A stretch of DNA of 64,000 nt from Agrobacterium pusense (GTDB taxonomy: Bacteria > Pseudomonadota > Alphaproteobacteria > Rhizobiales > Rhizobiaceae): positions 1-64,000 of the forward strand of contig NZ_FNBB01000016.1 in NCBI RefSeq assembly GCF_900102105.1. Direction: 5' to 3'. Each line of letters opens with the position of its first letter. Positions within the stretch are counted from its first letter, which is position 1. The notes beneath the pieces are model-generated. The model saw only the letters and a list, made by a program, of their open reading frames with translations. It did not search any database and was not told the origin of the DNA. A program made the position numbers and the translations under genes. Shown piece after piece: positions 10,031 through 19,406 of the stretch.

Positions 10031-10034
<4 letters not shown>
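8838..10034 (+). CDS. BNR-repeat sialidase-like protein, probably cytoplasmic
   Basis: A 398-residue six-bladed propeller protein of the sialidase/BNR superfamily. Three Asp-box motifs are visible: [16 protein letters not shown] and SDDDGRSF. Arginine-containing blades and NNNSSIAV complete the fold signature. The ATG at 8838 is chosen over one at 8805 because GAGGAG lies at the right distance only for the former. There is no signal peptide, so it probably acts on an imported molecule rather than on external sialoglycans. Its stop overlaps the pdxA-like start by 4 bp. Family members include true sialidases and enzymes acting on other glycosides or lactones; calling it a neuraminidase would be overreach. 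Confidence 0.8.
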
Positions 10035-10983
<949 letters not shown>

Positions 10984-10987
<4 letters not shown>

Positions 10988-12111
10988 GCACCATGCCTAC
11001 GGCTCCCATTCTTATCCACCAGCCGCGCAGGCTCGCGGTTGGCGCAGGCACCGTCGCGCAGGTTGGTGACTGGGCCGGCAAAACGGCCTCAACACTGGTA
11101 ATCGCAACGCCGCTGACGGCAAAATTCGCCGAACGTCTGCAACTGCAGGGGCCCTTTGCCGTCTTCGACGCCATTCCGGGTGAGCCGGATACGATGACAC
11201 TGGACGCCGCTCTCAATGCGGCGCGCACTGCCAGGCCCGATCTCATCATCGGCCTCGGCGGCGGTTCGGTGATGGATGTGGCAAAGCTTGTCGCCGCATT
11301 GTGGAATTCAGATCAGACGCTCGAGGACGTCGCCGGACCTAACAAGGTCGCCCGTCGCGATACACGCCTCGTGCAGATAGCCACCACGGCCGGTACCGGC
11401 TCGGAAGCAGGCATCCGCTCGCTGATCACCGATCCCCTCAAGGGCACCAAGATCGCCGTCGAAAGCCCGTATCTGATCGCGGATTTCGCTATTCTCGATC
11501 CGGAACTCACCTACTCCGTACCATCGGCCGTAACTGCGGCAACAGGCATCGACGCCATGGCCCATTGCGTCGAAGCCTTTACCAACCGCAAGGCACATCC
11601 GATGATTGATGGCTTTGCCCGCATGGGCTTCACGCTGGTCGGGAAATATCTCGCCCGCGCCGTACGTGACGGTTCGGATACGGAAGCGCGGGAAGGCATG
11701 ATGCTCGCCTCCTATTATGGCGGCATTTGCCTCGGGCCGGTCAACACGGCGGCCGGCCACGCCATCGCCTATCCGCTCGGCACGCGTCTCAGCCTGCCGC
11801 ACGGGCTGGCCAACGCCATCGTCTTTCCACATGTGCTGGCCTTCAATCAGCCTGCGGTTTCCGCGAAGACGGCGGAAGTGGCCGGAGCGCTGGGGCTTCG
11901 TGACCATCTCTCGCCCGGTGATCTGCGCAAGGCAGCAACCGATTTCTGCGCGGCGCTCGGCATCGAAATGTCGCTTGCCAAACACGGAGCAGCCGAGGCC
12001 GATCTGACCCGCTATGCCGAGGATGCCCATGCCATCCGCAGGTTGATGGATAACAACCCCGTCGACATGACCCTGCAGGACGTGCTGGGAATTTACCGTC
12101 ACGCCTACTGA
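10984..12111 (+). CDS. Iron-containing alcohol dehydrogenase
   Basis: A 375-residue group III dehydrogenase. The nucleotide-binding loop is [11 protein letters not shown] and the family motif TTAGTGSEA follows. Metal ligands are present in [12 protein letters not shown] (Asp and His), [13 protein letters not shown] (His) and LPHGLANAI (His). It overlaps the pdxA-like gene by 4 bp and ends the rightward operon before a large stem-loop. It probably interconverts an alcohol and aldehyde, or a hydroxy acid and keto acid, within the same pathway. Substrates in this family range from lactaldehyde to maleylacetate, so none is assigned. Confidence 0.9.
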
Positions 12112-12114
12112 AGC

Positions 12115-12146
12115 AGAACCGATGCGCGTGACCGCGCATCGGTTCT
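12115..12146. terminator. Perfect 14-bp stem-loop between convergent genes
   Basis: AGAACCGATGCGCG (12115-12128) and its exact complement (12133-12146) flank the loop TGAC. The hairpin starts a few bases after the dehydrogenase stop and lies before the convergent GntR gene end. The downstream bases contain only a weak T-rich run (GTTTACTT), so it may act as a bidirectional terminator or an RNA 3' stabiliser. Confidence 0.65.
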
Positions 12147-12167
12147 CGGGCCGTTTACTTGAGCCGC

Positions 12168-12875
12168 CTAATCTCCGTGCGATGACTCGAAAAGCCGGTC
12201 GCGCGATCCTGTCAGGTGCTGCAGCATCAATTGGCGGGCTGAATCGGCATCTCCATCCGCGATCGCCTTTGCGATGGCCTCGTGCTCGGCAAAAACGCGG
12301 GTCAGGCCCGAGGCCTCGCGCTTTACGGACATGCCGTGGAATTTCATCCCGACCGCGATATGATCCTTGAGAGCCTCCATCGCGGTGGAGAAATAGCTGT
12401 TCCGCGCCGCCCGCGCGATGGCAAGGTGGAACTGATAGTCGGCATCCTCGCGGTGGGACTGGCGGTTGGTCGCATCCCGCATCAGCTCAAGCGCCTTCCT
12501 GATGGCCGCAAGTCTTTCGGCGTCATGCCGCAATGCCGCGGCAGCGGCCGCCGCGGGCTCGAGCGTCAGCCTGAATTCGTAGCAATTCAGAAGGTCCGCA
12601 ACGTTTTCCAGCTGTCCGAAGCCAAGCGGTTCCCGCAAACCGAAGGCCCGGACATAGCTGCCGGAACCTCTGCGGGAGTAAATGAAACCCTGCTCGCGTA
12701 ATCGCCGTAGTGCCTCGCGAACGACCGGCCGGGACACTTCGAATTCCATGGCGAGTTCATGTTCGGTCGGCAATCTTTCATCCGGCTTGTAGGCGCCGGA
12801 TTTTATCGCCCGGTGCATCCTTTCGAAAATAATGTCCGGAAGTGCCTTGCGCGCCGTTTCTTTCATCAGCCCCAT
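12168..12875 (-). CDS. GntR-family regulator, FadR subfamily (FCD domain)
   Basis: About 235 residues. The N-terminal winged helix contains LPTEHELAMEFEVSRPVVREALRRL and the wing RRGSGSYVRA. The C-terminal all-helical FCD domain includes EFRLTLEPAAAAAAA and a later conserved histidine (FAEHEAIAKAI), typical metal or effector-binding elements. Several starts are possible: TTG at 12908 and ATGs at 12896, 12875 and 12866. The 12875 ATG is used because GGAGAG lies 10 bp upstream. Starting at 12908 would overlap the upstream kinase gene by 29 bp. It probably represses the surrounding catabolic genes until an acid-sugar intermediate binds. Confidence 0.9.
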   Translation of the reverse strand: MGLMKETARKALPDIIFERMHRAIKSGAYKPDERLPTEHELAMEFEVSRPVVREALRRLREQGFIYSRRGSGSYVRAFGLREPLGFGQLENVADLLNCYEFRLTLEPAAAAAAALRHDAERLAAIRKALELMRDATNRQSHREDADYQFHLAIARAARNSYFSTAMEALKDHIAVGMKFHGMSVKREASGLTRVFAEHEAIAKAIADGDADSARQLMLQHLTGSRDRLFESSHGD

Positions 12876-12879
12876 CTGG

Positions 12880-13920
12880 TCAGCTCTCTCCAGCATCTGT
12901 CGCGCCAAGCATCATTTTCGCGATACGTTTCAATGTGTCAGCTTGCCCAAAACCGCCCGATTTCGCAATGATGCATTGGTTTCCCGCCCAGCCGACACCG
13001 AGGCCCGGCAGGCACTCGCCGGCAAGACGCAGCCGCAAAATGCCCATCGCCCGCAGCACCGCCTCGGCCGTTGCCCCACCCGACAGAAGCAGCCTGCCCG
13101 CGCCGGCCGTGAAGTGCGGAACGACCCCTTCCGCCAACCGGTCTGAAACTTCAAGCGAAGAAAGATACTCATTCCCCTGGGTTGCCTGAATGAGGGAAAG
13201 GTCGACGTCTTCCTCCGCGTCCAGAGGAACGGCACCGTTGGGCGCTTCAATGATCGACACCAGATCCGCGCTCTTGAGGACGTCAATCTGCTCCAACGTA
13301 ATCGGATCGCGGGAACCGATGACAAAGATCCCCTTTCCAGGTGGAACGGTTGCAACATCGGGCAGGACGCGCGCCGACATCACCGCCGCCAGCGTCTCTG
13401 CAAGACCACGCGCGCCAATGAAAAGATCAATCCCTTCAGCCTGCGCGGCAGAAAGGGCCTGCCTGATATCCTCAGTCGTTCGCGTATCGGGTATCGAACA
13501 ACGCAGGGCATGTCTTCCCAGTTTTTCATCAATCGCGATGGCGGTTTCAACCCCAAAGCCCGAGACGGCGCCGCCGCTGACGATACGTCCGAAATCCGGA
13601 ATTGCCGGCACGACAAGAGCGCGCCGGAAAGAAATTGCATCCATTTCAGCCGCAATATGTCCCTTCAGGCGGGAATCGATCTTTTTGAACAGGATCGTGT
13701 CGGCTGGAACCAGTGCCAGTAGTTCCTGTGTGCGACGTCGGGCCTCGTCCGCCTTCCCATCGCGGCATCCAAGATTGACGCTGAGAACGGCAGGGGCAGC
13801 GGCCAGCGCCGCATGCACGCCTTCCAGCCCCGTTGCCACCTCTGTCACCATTCCGCGCCCGGCAAAGGGGGCGGCCGCGTCGAGCGCGCCAGTCAGATCA
13901 TCGGCAAAAATCAACAGCAC
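12880..13920 (-). CDS. Four-carbon acid sugar kinase family protein (DUF1537)
   Basis: A 346-residue member of the DUF1537 kinase family (OtnK/DtnK/LtnK relatives), which phosphorylates C4 acid sugars or their 3-oxo forms with ATP. The N-terminal domain starts LLIFADDLTGALDAA and contains KKIDSRLKGHI, the substrate-binding segment. The C-terminal nucleotide-binding domain has LLLSGGATAEAVL and IAKSGGFGQADTL. At 346 residues it is shorter than the roughly 420 usual for the family, mainly in the linker region. It is transcribed ahead of the GntR gene. Together with the PdxA-like dehydrogenase it implies a kinase-then-oxidative-decarboxylation route to a triose phosphate. Confidence 0.87.
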   Translation of the reverse strand: MLLIFADDLTGALDAAAPFAGRGMVTEVATGLEGVHAALAAAPAVLSVNLGCRDGKADEARRRTQELLALVPADTILFKKIDSRLKGHIAAEMDAISFRRALVVPAIPDFGRIVSGGAVSGFGVETAIAIDEKLGRHALRCSIPDTRTTEDIRQALSAAQAEGIDLFIGARGLAETLAAVMSARVLPDVATVPPGKGIFVIGSRDPITLEQIDVLKSADLVSIIEAPNGAVPLDAEEDVDLSLIQATQGNEYLSSLEVSDRLAEGVVPHFTAGAGRLLLSGGATAEAVLRAMGILRLRLAGECLPGLGVGWAGNQCIIAKSGGFGQADTLKRIAKMMLGATDAGES

Positions 13921-14105
13921 GGCATCGCCTTCGAAAAGTTGTAAGGTTTTACGTCGATAAATTTATTTATATTCAATAGATAAATAGATGTGAATAACAA
14001 AATTGATCGCACGGACCTTTCAAGTCGCCGGAGAGAAATGGAAAGCAAGATCAGCCATGCCCACCGGTAGCGGGGTGCCAGCAAGGATGACGAACCCTCG
14101 CGTCG
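13921..14105. promoter_or_regulatory. AT-rich promoter region of the kinase-gntR operon
   Basis: The segment 13945-14005 is very AT-rich, with runs such as ATAAATTTATTTAT, and lies directly upstream of the kinase ATG on the minus strand. It shares GTTGTAA with the inverted repeat at 8721-8735, which weakly suggests a common regulator. Its right half separates the kinase promoter from the end of the ATP-grasp/deacetylase gene. Confidence 0.4.
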
Positions 14106-16349
14106 CTAAACGAAGCGGAAAGGCAGACCGGAGATAAGGGCTTTGACGAAGCGCTTTTTCTGAAAGCGGCCGTTCAGTGAAACACGCGGCAAGAGTGTGG
14201 GCTTTTCGAGACTGCCGAGGCCGAGAACCCCCGCCTGTGTGGTGACTGCCGCGGAAAACCCTGCGTCCGATACCGCCTTCGCCTCGCGCTCGCCCACCGC
14301 CTTCGTCCAACCATAGGGATAAGAAAAGGAGCGCGGTGTATGGCCCGCATATTCCTCTACCCGGCGCTTCGATTCCGCAATCTCGTAAGCCAGGCGCTCA
14401 GCGTCGATCTTGCGCATATTCACATGGGTCATGGTATGGGCGCCGAGATGCACCAGAGGATCCTCCGACAGCGCCCTGAGTTCTGCGGCATCCATGATGA
14501 GTTCGTCCACGATGGCAACCGGATCGATTCCACACTGTCGAGCGGCGCGATCGATCCTCTCCACCGCTTCATCTTCGGCGGCACTTTGGACAAAATTTTC
14601 CAGCCGCGCGAATGCATCCGCTTTTTGCAGGGGCGTTCCGCATGTGACGTGCTCCGGCCCTGCCCCGAAATCGAAATCGAACGACGCCGCCTTCTGCGTC
14701 AACGCGGCGGCGGTCTCCCACCACAGGCCGCGTGTACGCTCGACAAAACCGGGCGTGATGAAGATCGTGTAGGGAATGTTATATTTGCGAAAGATCGGCG
14801 CGGCGTAGTCTGCGTTGTTGCGATAGCCATCATCAAGCGTGAAGGCACAAAACGACCGGTCTTCTCCGCTGCCGGCAAGCAGTGCCGGAAGATCATGCAG
14901 GTGAACGGGAACGAGACCCGATTCAAGCGCCGCCTGTACGGCCTCTTCGAGGAACTCCGGCGTGACGGACAATTGTACATTGGGCGCAAAAGCCGAAACA
15001 GCGCCGCCCGGACGCACGTGGTGAAGCGTGAAGATGACACCTCGCCCGGCAAGCGAAGGGAATGCCGAGCGGACAGCCGGAAGGGAACTCACCTCCAGCC
15101 CGGCCCTTATGACGGTGTATTTCACAAGGCGTTTTACCGGCTGCAGAAAAAGTCCCGCCGGTTGTCGCGACGACAGGCCGGGTAATATCCGCTTTTTCAA
15201 CACCCTGAAGGCTGTCAGCGGCAGGTCGATCAGGCCCGGCAGCGGGTCATTCAGCGCAAATGCAGCCCAACTGCGGACCTTGGCGAGGGACGCAAGATAG
15301 TCGGCAGCCCGCACCTCCCCTCTCCGCCCCAGGGTAAATGCAGCAACAAGATCACGGACAAGATAGGACCACGACGTGCCGTTGCGGGCCTTGACCGGCT
15401 CGCCGGTCGGCTCTTCGTTGGCGGCACGCCACAACAATGCGCCAAGATCAATGCCGGCAGCAGAACAGAGGCCGAACCACGACCACGGACGCGGATTCAC
15501 ATCGAGAAGTTTCAGCGTCCCGTCCCGGTCATCGAACTTGAATTCCACCTCGACCAGTCCGCTATGACCGGCGGACCTCAATATTGTCCGGGCGGCATCG
15601 ATCGCCGACGGGTTGTCGACAATCTCGACCCGAGTGCTGGTGTAACCGAAATCGACGGGATACTGACGGATGCGCCGGGCGGTGAATTCCGCCACTGGTT
15701 CTCCGTTCAGCCACAGGGCAGCATAGGAGAACTGGTTTCGTCCGCCACCTGGAATGAGTTCCTGCACCACCACATTGCCGGCGCCGATCTCTTCGCTGGC
15801 CTCGGCAAAGGCGGCTTTCAGGGCCTCCCGATCTTCGGCGCGGACGACCTTGGCGCGGGCGATCGCAGTATCGCCGCCGCCCATATTTGGCTTGAGAATG
15901 ACGGGAAACAGCACGTCAAGCGCATCGATATCAGCGGCTGATGCCAGCGCATAGGTCCTGGGAATTCTGACGCCGAGTTCCGCCGCACGCCTGTATAGCA
16001 GCGGTTTTTCGCACAGCCATTGCAGCGCTGCCCAGTCCGGCAGAACGATCTTGTAGAGAGCCGAAAGTTCATCGTGATGCTGCGAAACGAGCTGAACCTC
16101 ACCATCGCCGGATGGGACCAGCAGCCAACCCTTGAGATGATGCCTGTCGGCCATCTGCCGCAGGAAAGACATTGCCCCTGCGTCGTGCGGACCGGCCCAG
16201 CGTATTGTCTCCCGCACGAAACGCGACCAGCTGGGCAAGGGTGAGTCATGGGTGAGGTAATAAACAGGCACATTCAGGGCCCCGAGGCTGCGCGCGAGGG
16301 CGAGCGTGCCATGAGCGCCGCCGACAATAACAACACCTGGAATGGTCAA
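14106..16349 (-). CDS. ATP-grasp ligase fused to NodB-like polysaccharide deacetylase
   Basis: A 747-residue two-enzyme fusion. Residues 1 to about 330 form an ATP-grasp ligase of the carboxylate-amine type: an N-terminal IVGGAHGTLALARSLG, the ATP-binding VILKPNMGGGDTAIA and the Mg-binding LLDVNPRPWSW. After a linker of about 90 residues, residues 430-747 are a NodB-family carbohydrate esterase (CE4). It has FTLDDGY with Asp506 and Asp507, the metal motif H638-TMT-H642, and a late SYPYGW arginine/aromatic region. No signal peptide is visible, so the deacetylase probably acts on a cytoplasmic or lipid-linked sugar, and the ligase may couple an amino acid to the freed amine. No surface-polysaccharide genes flank it. 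Confidence 0.87.
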   Translation of the reverse strand: MTIPGVVIVGGAHGTLALARSLGALNVPVYYLTHDSPLPSWSRFVRETIRWAGPHDAGAMSFLRQMADRHHLKGWLLVPSGDGEVQLVSQHHDELSALYKIVLPDWAALQWLCEKPLLYRRAAELGVRIPRTYALASAADIDALDVLFPVILKPNMGGGDTAIARAKVVRAEDREALKAAFAEASEEIGAGNVVVQELIPGGGRNQFSYAALWLNGEPVAEFTARRIRQYPVDFGYTSTRVEIVDNPSAIDAARTILRSAGHSGLVEVEFKFDDRDGTLKLLDVNPRPWSWFGLCSAAGIDLGALLWRAANEEPTGEPVKARNGTSWSYLVRDLVAAFTLGRRGEVRAADYLASLAKVRSWAAFALNDPLPGLIDLPLTAFRVLKKRILPGLSSRQPAGLFLQPVKRLVKYTVIRAGLEVSSLPAVRSAFPSLAGRGVIFTLHHVRPGGAVSAFAPNVQLSVTPEFLEEAVQAALESGLVPVHLHDLPALLAGSGEDRSFCAFTLDDGYRNNADYAAPIFRKYNIPYTIFITPGFVERTRGLWWETAAALTQKAASFDFDFGAGPEHVTCGTPLQKADAFARLENFVQSAAEDEAVERIDRAARQCGIDPVAIVDELIMDAAELRALSEDPLVHLGAHTMTHVNMRKIDAERLAYEIAESKRRVEEYAGHTPRSFSYPYGWTKAVGEREAKAVSDAGFSAAVTTQAGVLGLGSLEKPTLLPRVSLNGRFQKKRFVKALISGLPFRFV

Positions 16350-16505
16350 AGCCTGATCCCCGTCCTACTCCATATCTTGATCGCAAAAATTGATAAATAA
16401 ATTCGGTATTTCCGAAATATGGGGGTCGCGGAAAGGCCAAGGCGCTTGCGCTGCCGGTCTCTCCACGATGCGTTCCGGACAGCATCCGGAAGGAAAATCA
16501 ACGCC

Positions 16506-16895
16506 TCATACGTCTTTCCGAACCGGGCGCGGCTCACCGTTCTCATCGACGGCGACCATGATGAAGACGGCCTCCGTCACCTTTTCACGCGAATCCCGAT
16601 AGTGCCGGCGCGTCCAGGCTTCGATCTTGAGCGTGACGGAGGTGCGGCCAATCTTTTCGATGCGGGTATAGACGCACAATGTATCACCGATCTTGACCGG
16701 CTTCTTGAAGACGATCTCGTTGACTGCGACGGTGACGGTTCGGCCCCCGGCCACATCATTGGCGCGGACGAAAGCGGCAAGGTCCATCTGCGACATGACC
16801 CAGCCGCCGAAAATATCGCCGGCCGGATTGGCATCGGCAGGCATGGCAAGCGTTCTGAGCGTCAGTTCCATATCGGCGGGCGGCTGCTGATCCAT
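16506..16895 (-). CDS. Acyl-CoA thioesterase, hot-dog fold (YciA-like)
   Basis: A 129-residue single hot-dog domain. The conserved segment NPAGDIFGGWVMSQMD contains the family's catalytic Asp region, and VFKKPVKIGDTLCVYTRI is the typical central helix-strand. Length matches YciA and related broad-range acyl-CoA thioesterases, which hydrolyse acyl-CoA to CoA and free acid. It stands alone, with 174 bp upstream and about 155 bp separating it from the ATP-grasp fusion on the same strand. Specificity for chain length is not predictable. Confidence 0.88.
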   Translation of the reverse strand: MDQQPPADMELTLRTLAMPADANPAGDIFGGWVMSQMDLAAFVRANDVAGGRTVTVAVNEIVFKKPVKIGDTLCVYTRIEKIGRTSVTLKIEAWTRRHYRDSREKVTEAVFIMVAVDENGEPRPVRKDV

Positions 16896-17069
16896 CTGTC
16901 AAATTCCTTTCACAAACCTCCCGCTGCCGGACTTAAACAACCGCACCCCTTCCGCCAATAGCCGATTTGTCGCGGCAGCCCTTCCAAAACCGCAAGGAAT
17001 CACAGGGTCATCGTAAGCTTCGGTTAACCATGATGGGGCACGATTCCAAAAAAGCGCGGGGGCGTACAA

Positions 17070-17264
17070 ATGGCCTATGACTGGAGTGGAAACAACACGA
17101 TACAGCAGCGTTACGATCGTATAGTTCTGGCGGTCGCTAGCGTTGTCGCCATCAGCCTGGCAACAGGTACACTGGCTTTCCGCTCACAGGTGGAGCCGAA
17201 CCACACCATAAGTATCGCCAAACAACAGCGGCTCAACTCTGAAAAATGGCATTTGCGGCTGTGA
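17070..17264 (+). CDS. Small hypothetical protein with one transmembrane segment
   Basis: A 64-residue ORF beginning MAYDWSGNNTIQQRYD, with a hydrophobic stretch IVLAVASVVAISLATGTLAF in the middle and a basic, polar tail. A purine-rich GCGGGGGCG lies about 8 bp before the ATG. The N-in topology and composition look like a real small inner-membrane protein, but I recognise no family. It faces the convergent BacA-like transporter gene, ending about 40 bp from that gene's stop. Confidence 0.5.
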   Translation: MAYDWSGNNTIQQRYDRIVLAVASVVAISLATGTLAFRSQVEPNHTISIAKQQRLNSEKWHLRL

Positions 17265-17303
17265 TACGCCTCGATCGGCACACCCGGCAGCACGACCATT
17301 GAG

Positions 17304-19115
17304 CTATTGCGGGGCGCCGCCATCGCGCCTGTCCGTCCCGTCCTTCTGGGAGACGTGGTCTAGATGGGCGACCGCCGGAGAAAGAATCGACAGAAAAGTC
17401 TCGGACCGGCCGATATAAACAATCGCCGCGCCCTCGATCCCGCTCAAAACCCCGGCCAGCGTGTCCTGCGTCTGTTTTTCCAAGCCTTCCAGCAGATCGT
17501 CAATGACGATGAATTTCGGTTTCAGCAACAGCGCATTGGCAACCCGGATGCTGGCCTGTTCGTCCGAATCCAGTTTTTTGTCCCAACGGATGTTTTCATC
17601 AAGACGAGAGGCCATCTCGCCGAGACCCGATGCGGCGAGCGCCGAAACATAGTCCTCATCCGCAAAGCGCTGGGGTGCACGCGGATAAGCCATGATTTCG
17701 CGCAGCGTTCCTGCCGGTAGATAACCGTGCTGAGCAATGAAAAGCGTGTCGGTTTGATCCGGCATCTCTATCCTGCCCTGGCCCCAGGGCCACAGCCCCG
17801 CCATAGCTGCGAACAAAAGCCGCCGGTTCACACCCTGCTCGCCATTGATCATCAGCCGTTCGCCCGGCCCGACCTCGACATCCGCCTCATGCAGCATGAA
17901 CCCGCGTTCAATATCCTGCCCGCCCGCATCGCGGCAGATCGTAACCGACTGAAGACGGATTCTGTCATTTTCCGCACTGCGTTGCAGATCGATCGTCAGG
18001 CCGTGCTGTTCCACGCTGTCCATCTGGATCAAAGCGTTCCGGAACACGGAGACACGCTGCAACGTCGCCTTCCAGCTGGCGATCGGCCCGAAATTGTCGA
18101 TATACCAGCGTAGCGCCGTATTCACCTGATTGAAGGCGCCGACCGCCATCATCAGCCCGCCGAAAGTGAGATTGCCGGAAAAATAGACCGGAGCCGCGAT
18201 CAGGATCGGCGCCACCACCGCGAGCCAGCCATATCCCGCCGAGACCCAGGTCAGATGTGTCAGCGCCATGGCGAGTCCCCGGATGACACCGAGGACGGCA
18301 TCGATATCGACGCCAATCCGCCGCCTCTCATTTTTTTCGCCGCGCGCAAGGGCAATGGCGGCAAGATTTTCGCTCGCCCGCATTAACGAAAAGCGAAGCT
18401 CAGCCTCTTTGGAATAACGCTCCGCGTTCAGCCCCACCAGCCGATAACCGACGAGGTTGCTGAGCAGGGAAGCGGAACCGGCATAAAGGATTGCCGCCCA
18501 GACCATATAGCCGGGGATAGCATAGGTATCGCCGCTGATGGTAATGGCAAAGCCCGCCGAGAGCGACCAGAGGACACCGATGAAGCTGACAAGCAGGATC
18601 GTCGCGTTCACAAGACCGATCGAAAGCGCCGTACTGCTTTCGGCGAGGTTGCGGACATCGTCATGGAGCCGCTGGTCCGGATTGATGGCTATCGTGCCGA
18701 AACTGGCGAGGCGGGCGGCGCGACCCGGCTTCAGCCACTGGTCCACCATATCCTTGGCAAGACCCTCGCGCATGTTAAGCGCCGTCATCTGGTTGAGCCA
18801 GGTCTGAATGACGTTGAGGAGCAGCAACAGCCCGGCGATGACCGCGAAAACCTCGAGCTGATGAAGGAAGGCGTCGAGATCGCGCCGTTCCAGCGCGTTA
18901 TAAAACGGCGCATTCCATTCATTGAGCCTGATCTGCCCGTAGGCCGTCAGCAATATCACCGTGAGAAGGGCCATCGACAGCAAGATCAGACGGTTGCGCA
19001 CCGGCGATGTCCAGAAGGCGCGCCCCATCACGCGCAGTTGAGCCGGAAAATCGAGATCGAAGCCCGAAAGGTTAGCCGCGCCCTTGCGCTGATCGTCGCT
19101 TACCGATGTTGCCAT
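17304..19115 (-). CDS. BacA/YddA-like ABC transporter, permease fused to a degenerate ATP-binding domain
   Basis: A 603-residue protein of the SbmA/BacA-related ABC_membrane_2 family. Residues 50-360 carry about six transmembrane helices with the family segments LNEWNAPFYNALERRD and NPDQRLHDDVRNLAE. Residues 385-590 are homologous to an ATP-binding domain but key residues are lost. The Walker A position reads G425-EQGVNRR, with Arg in place of the invariant Lys and of the Ser/Thr. The signature region reads LDSDEQASIRV instead of LSGGEQQR. The Walker B Glu is replaced by Asp540 (FIVIDD). SbmA/BacA proteins import antimicrobial and symbiotic peptides using proton motive force, so a non-hydrolytic domain could be tolerated. 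It is divergent from the transglutaminase/ATP-grasp operon. Confidence 0.88.
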   Translation of the reverse strand: MATSVSDDQRKGAANLSGFDLDFPAQLRVMGRAFWTSPVRNRLILLSMALLTVILLTAYGQIRLNEWNAPFYNALERRDLDAFLHQLEVFAVIAGLLLLLNVIQTWLNQMTALNMREGLAKDMVDQWLKPGRAARLASFGTIAINPDQRLHDDVRNLAESSTALSIGLVNATILLVSFIGVLWSLSAGFAITISGDTYAIPGYMVWAAILYAGSASLLSNLVGYRLVGLNAERYSKEAELRFSLMRASENLAAIALARGEKNERRRIGVDIDAVLGVIRGLAMALTHLTWVSAGYGWLAVVAPILIAAPVYFSGNLTFGGLMMAVGAFNQVNTALRWYIDNFGPIASWKATLQRVSVFRNALIQMDSVEQHGLTIDLQRSAENDRIRLQSVTICRDAGGQDIERGFMLHEADVEVGPGERLMINGEQGVNRRLLFAAMAGLWPWGQGRIEMPDQTDTLFIAQHGYLPAGTLREIMAYPRAPQRFADEDYVSALAASGLGEMASRLDENIRWDKKLDSDEQASIRVANALLLKPKFIVIDDLLEGLEKQTQDTLAGVLSGIEGAAIVYIGRSETFLSILSPAVAHLDHVSQKDGTDRRDGGAPQ

Positions 19116-19406
19116 TCATCCATTCCGAAACGTCAGTGGGCAAAGAAAGCCGGTCGCGATTCTGCGCCTTTCGATGCCAAGCAATAACACGCCGTTCGAC
19201 CATGTCCACAATGCCGGCGAAATCTCCGCGGCGACAACCTGAAAGCCCGCGCAATTCTTCGTGCAGGCAAATGAAGCGGCTTCGACCAACAATGCGATTG
19301 CCCCAGGAAATGATCCTTGCTTTCTTTTCCTGCATTGCACAAAATCCGAGTAATTTCAGAGGGGCGGACAAACCGCATAAGCCGGAAAACCGGGCAAGGC
19401 AGATTA
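19116..19406. other. Divergent intergenic region
   Basis: These 291 bp separate the BacA-like gene (leftward) from the transglutaminase operon (rightward) and must hold both promoters. No clear operator, RNA gene or conserved small ORF was recognised. Open frames on both strands read into it but have poor codon character and no known homology. Confidence 0.5.
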
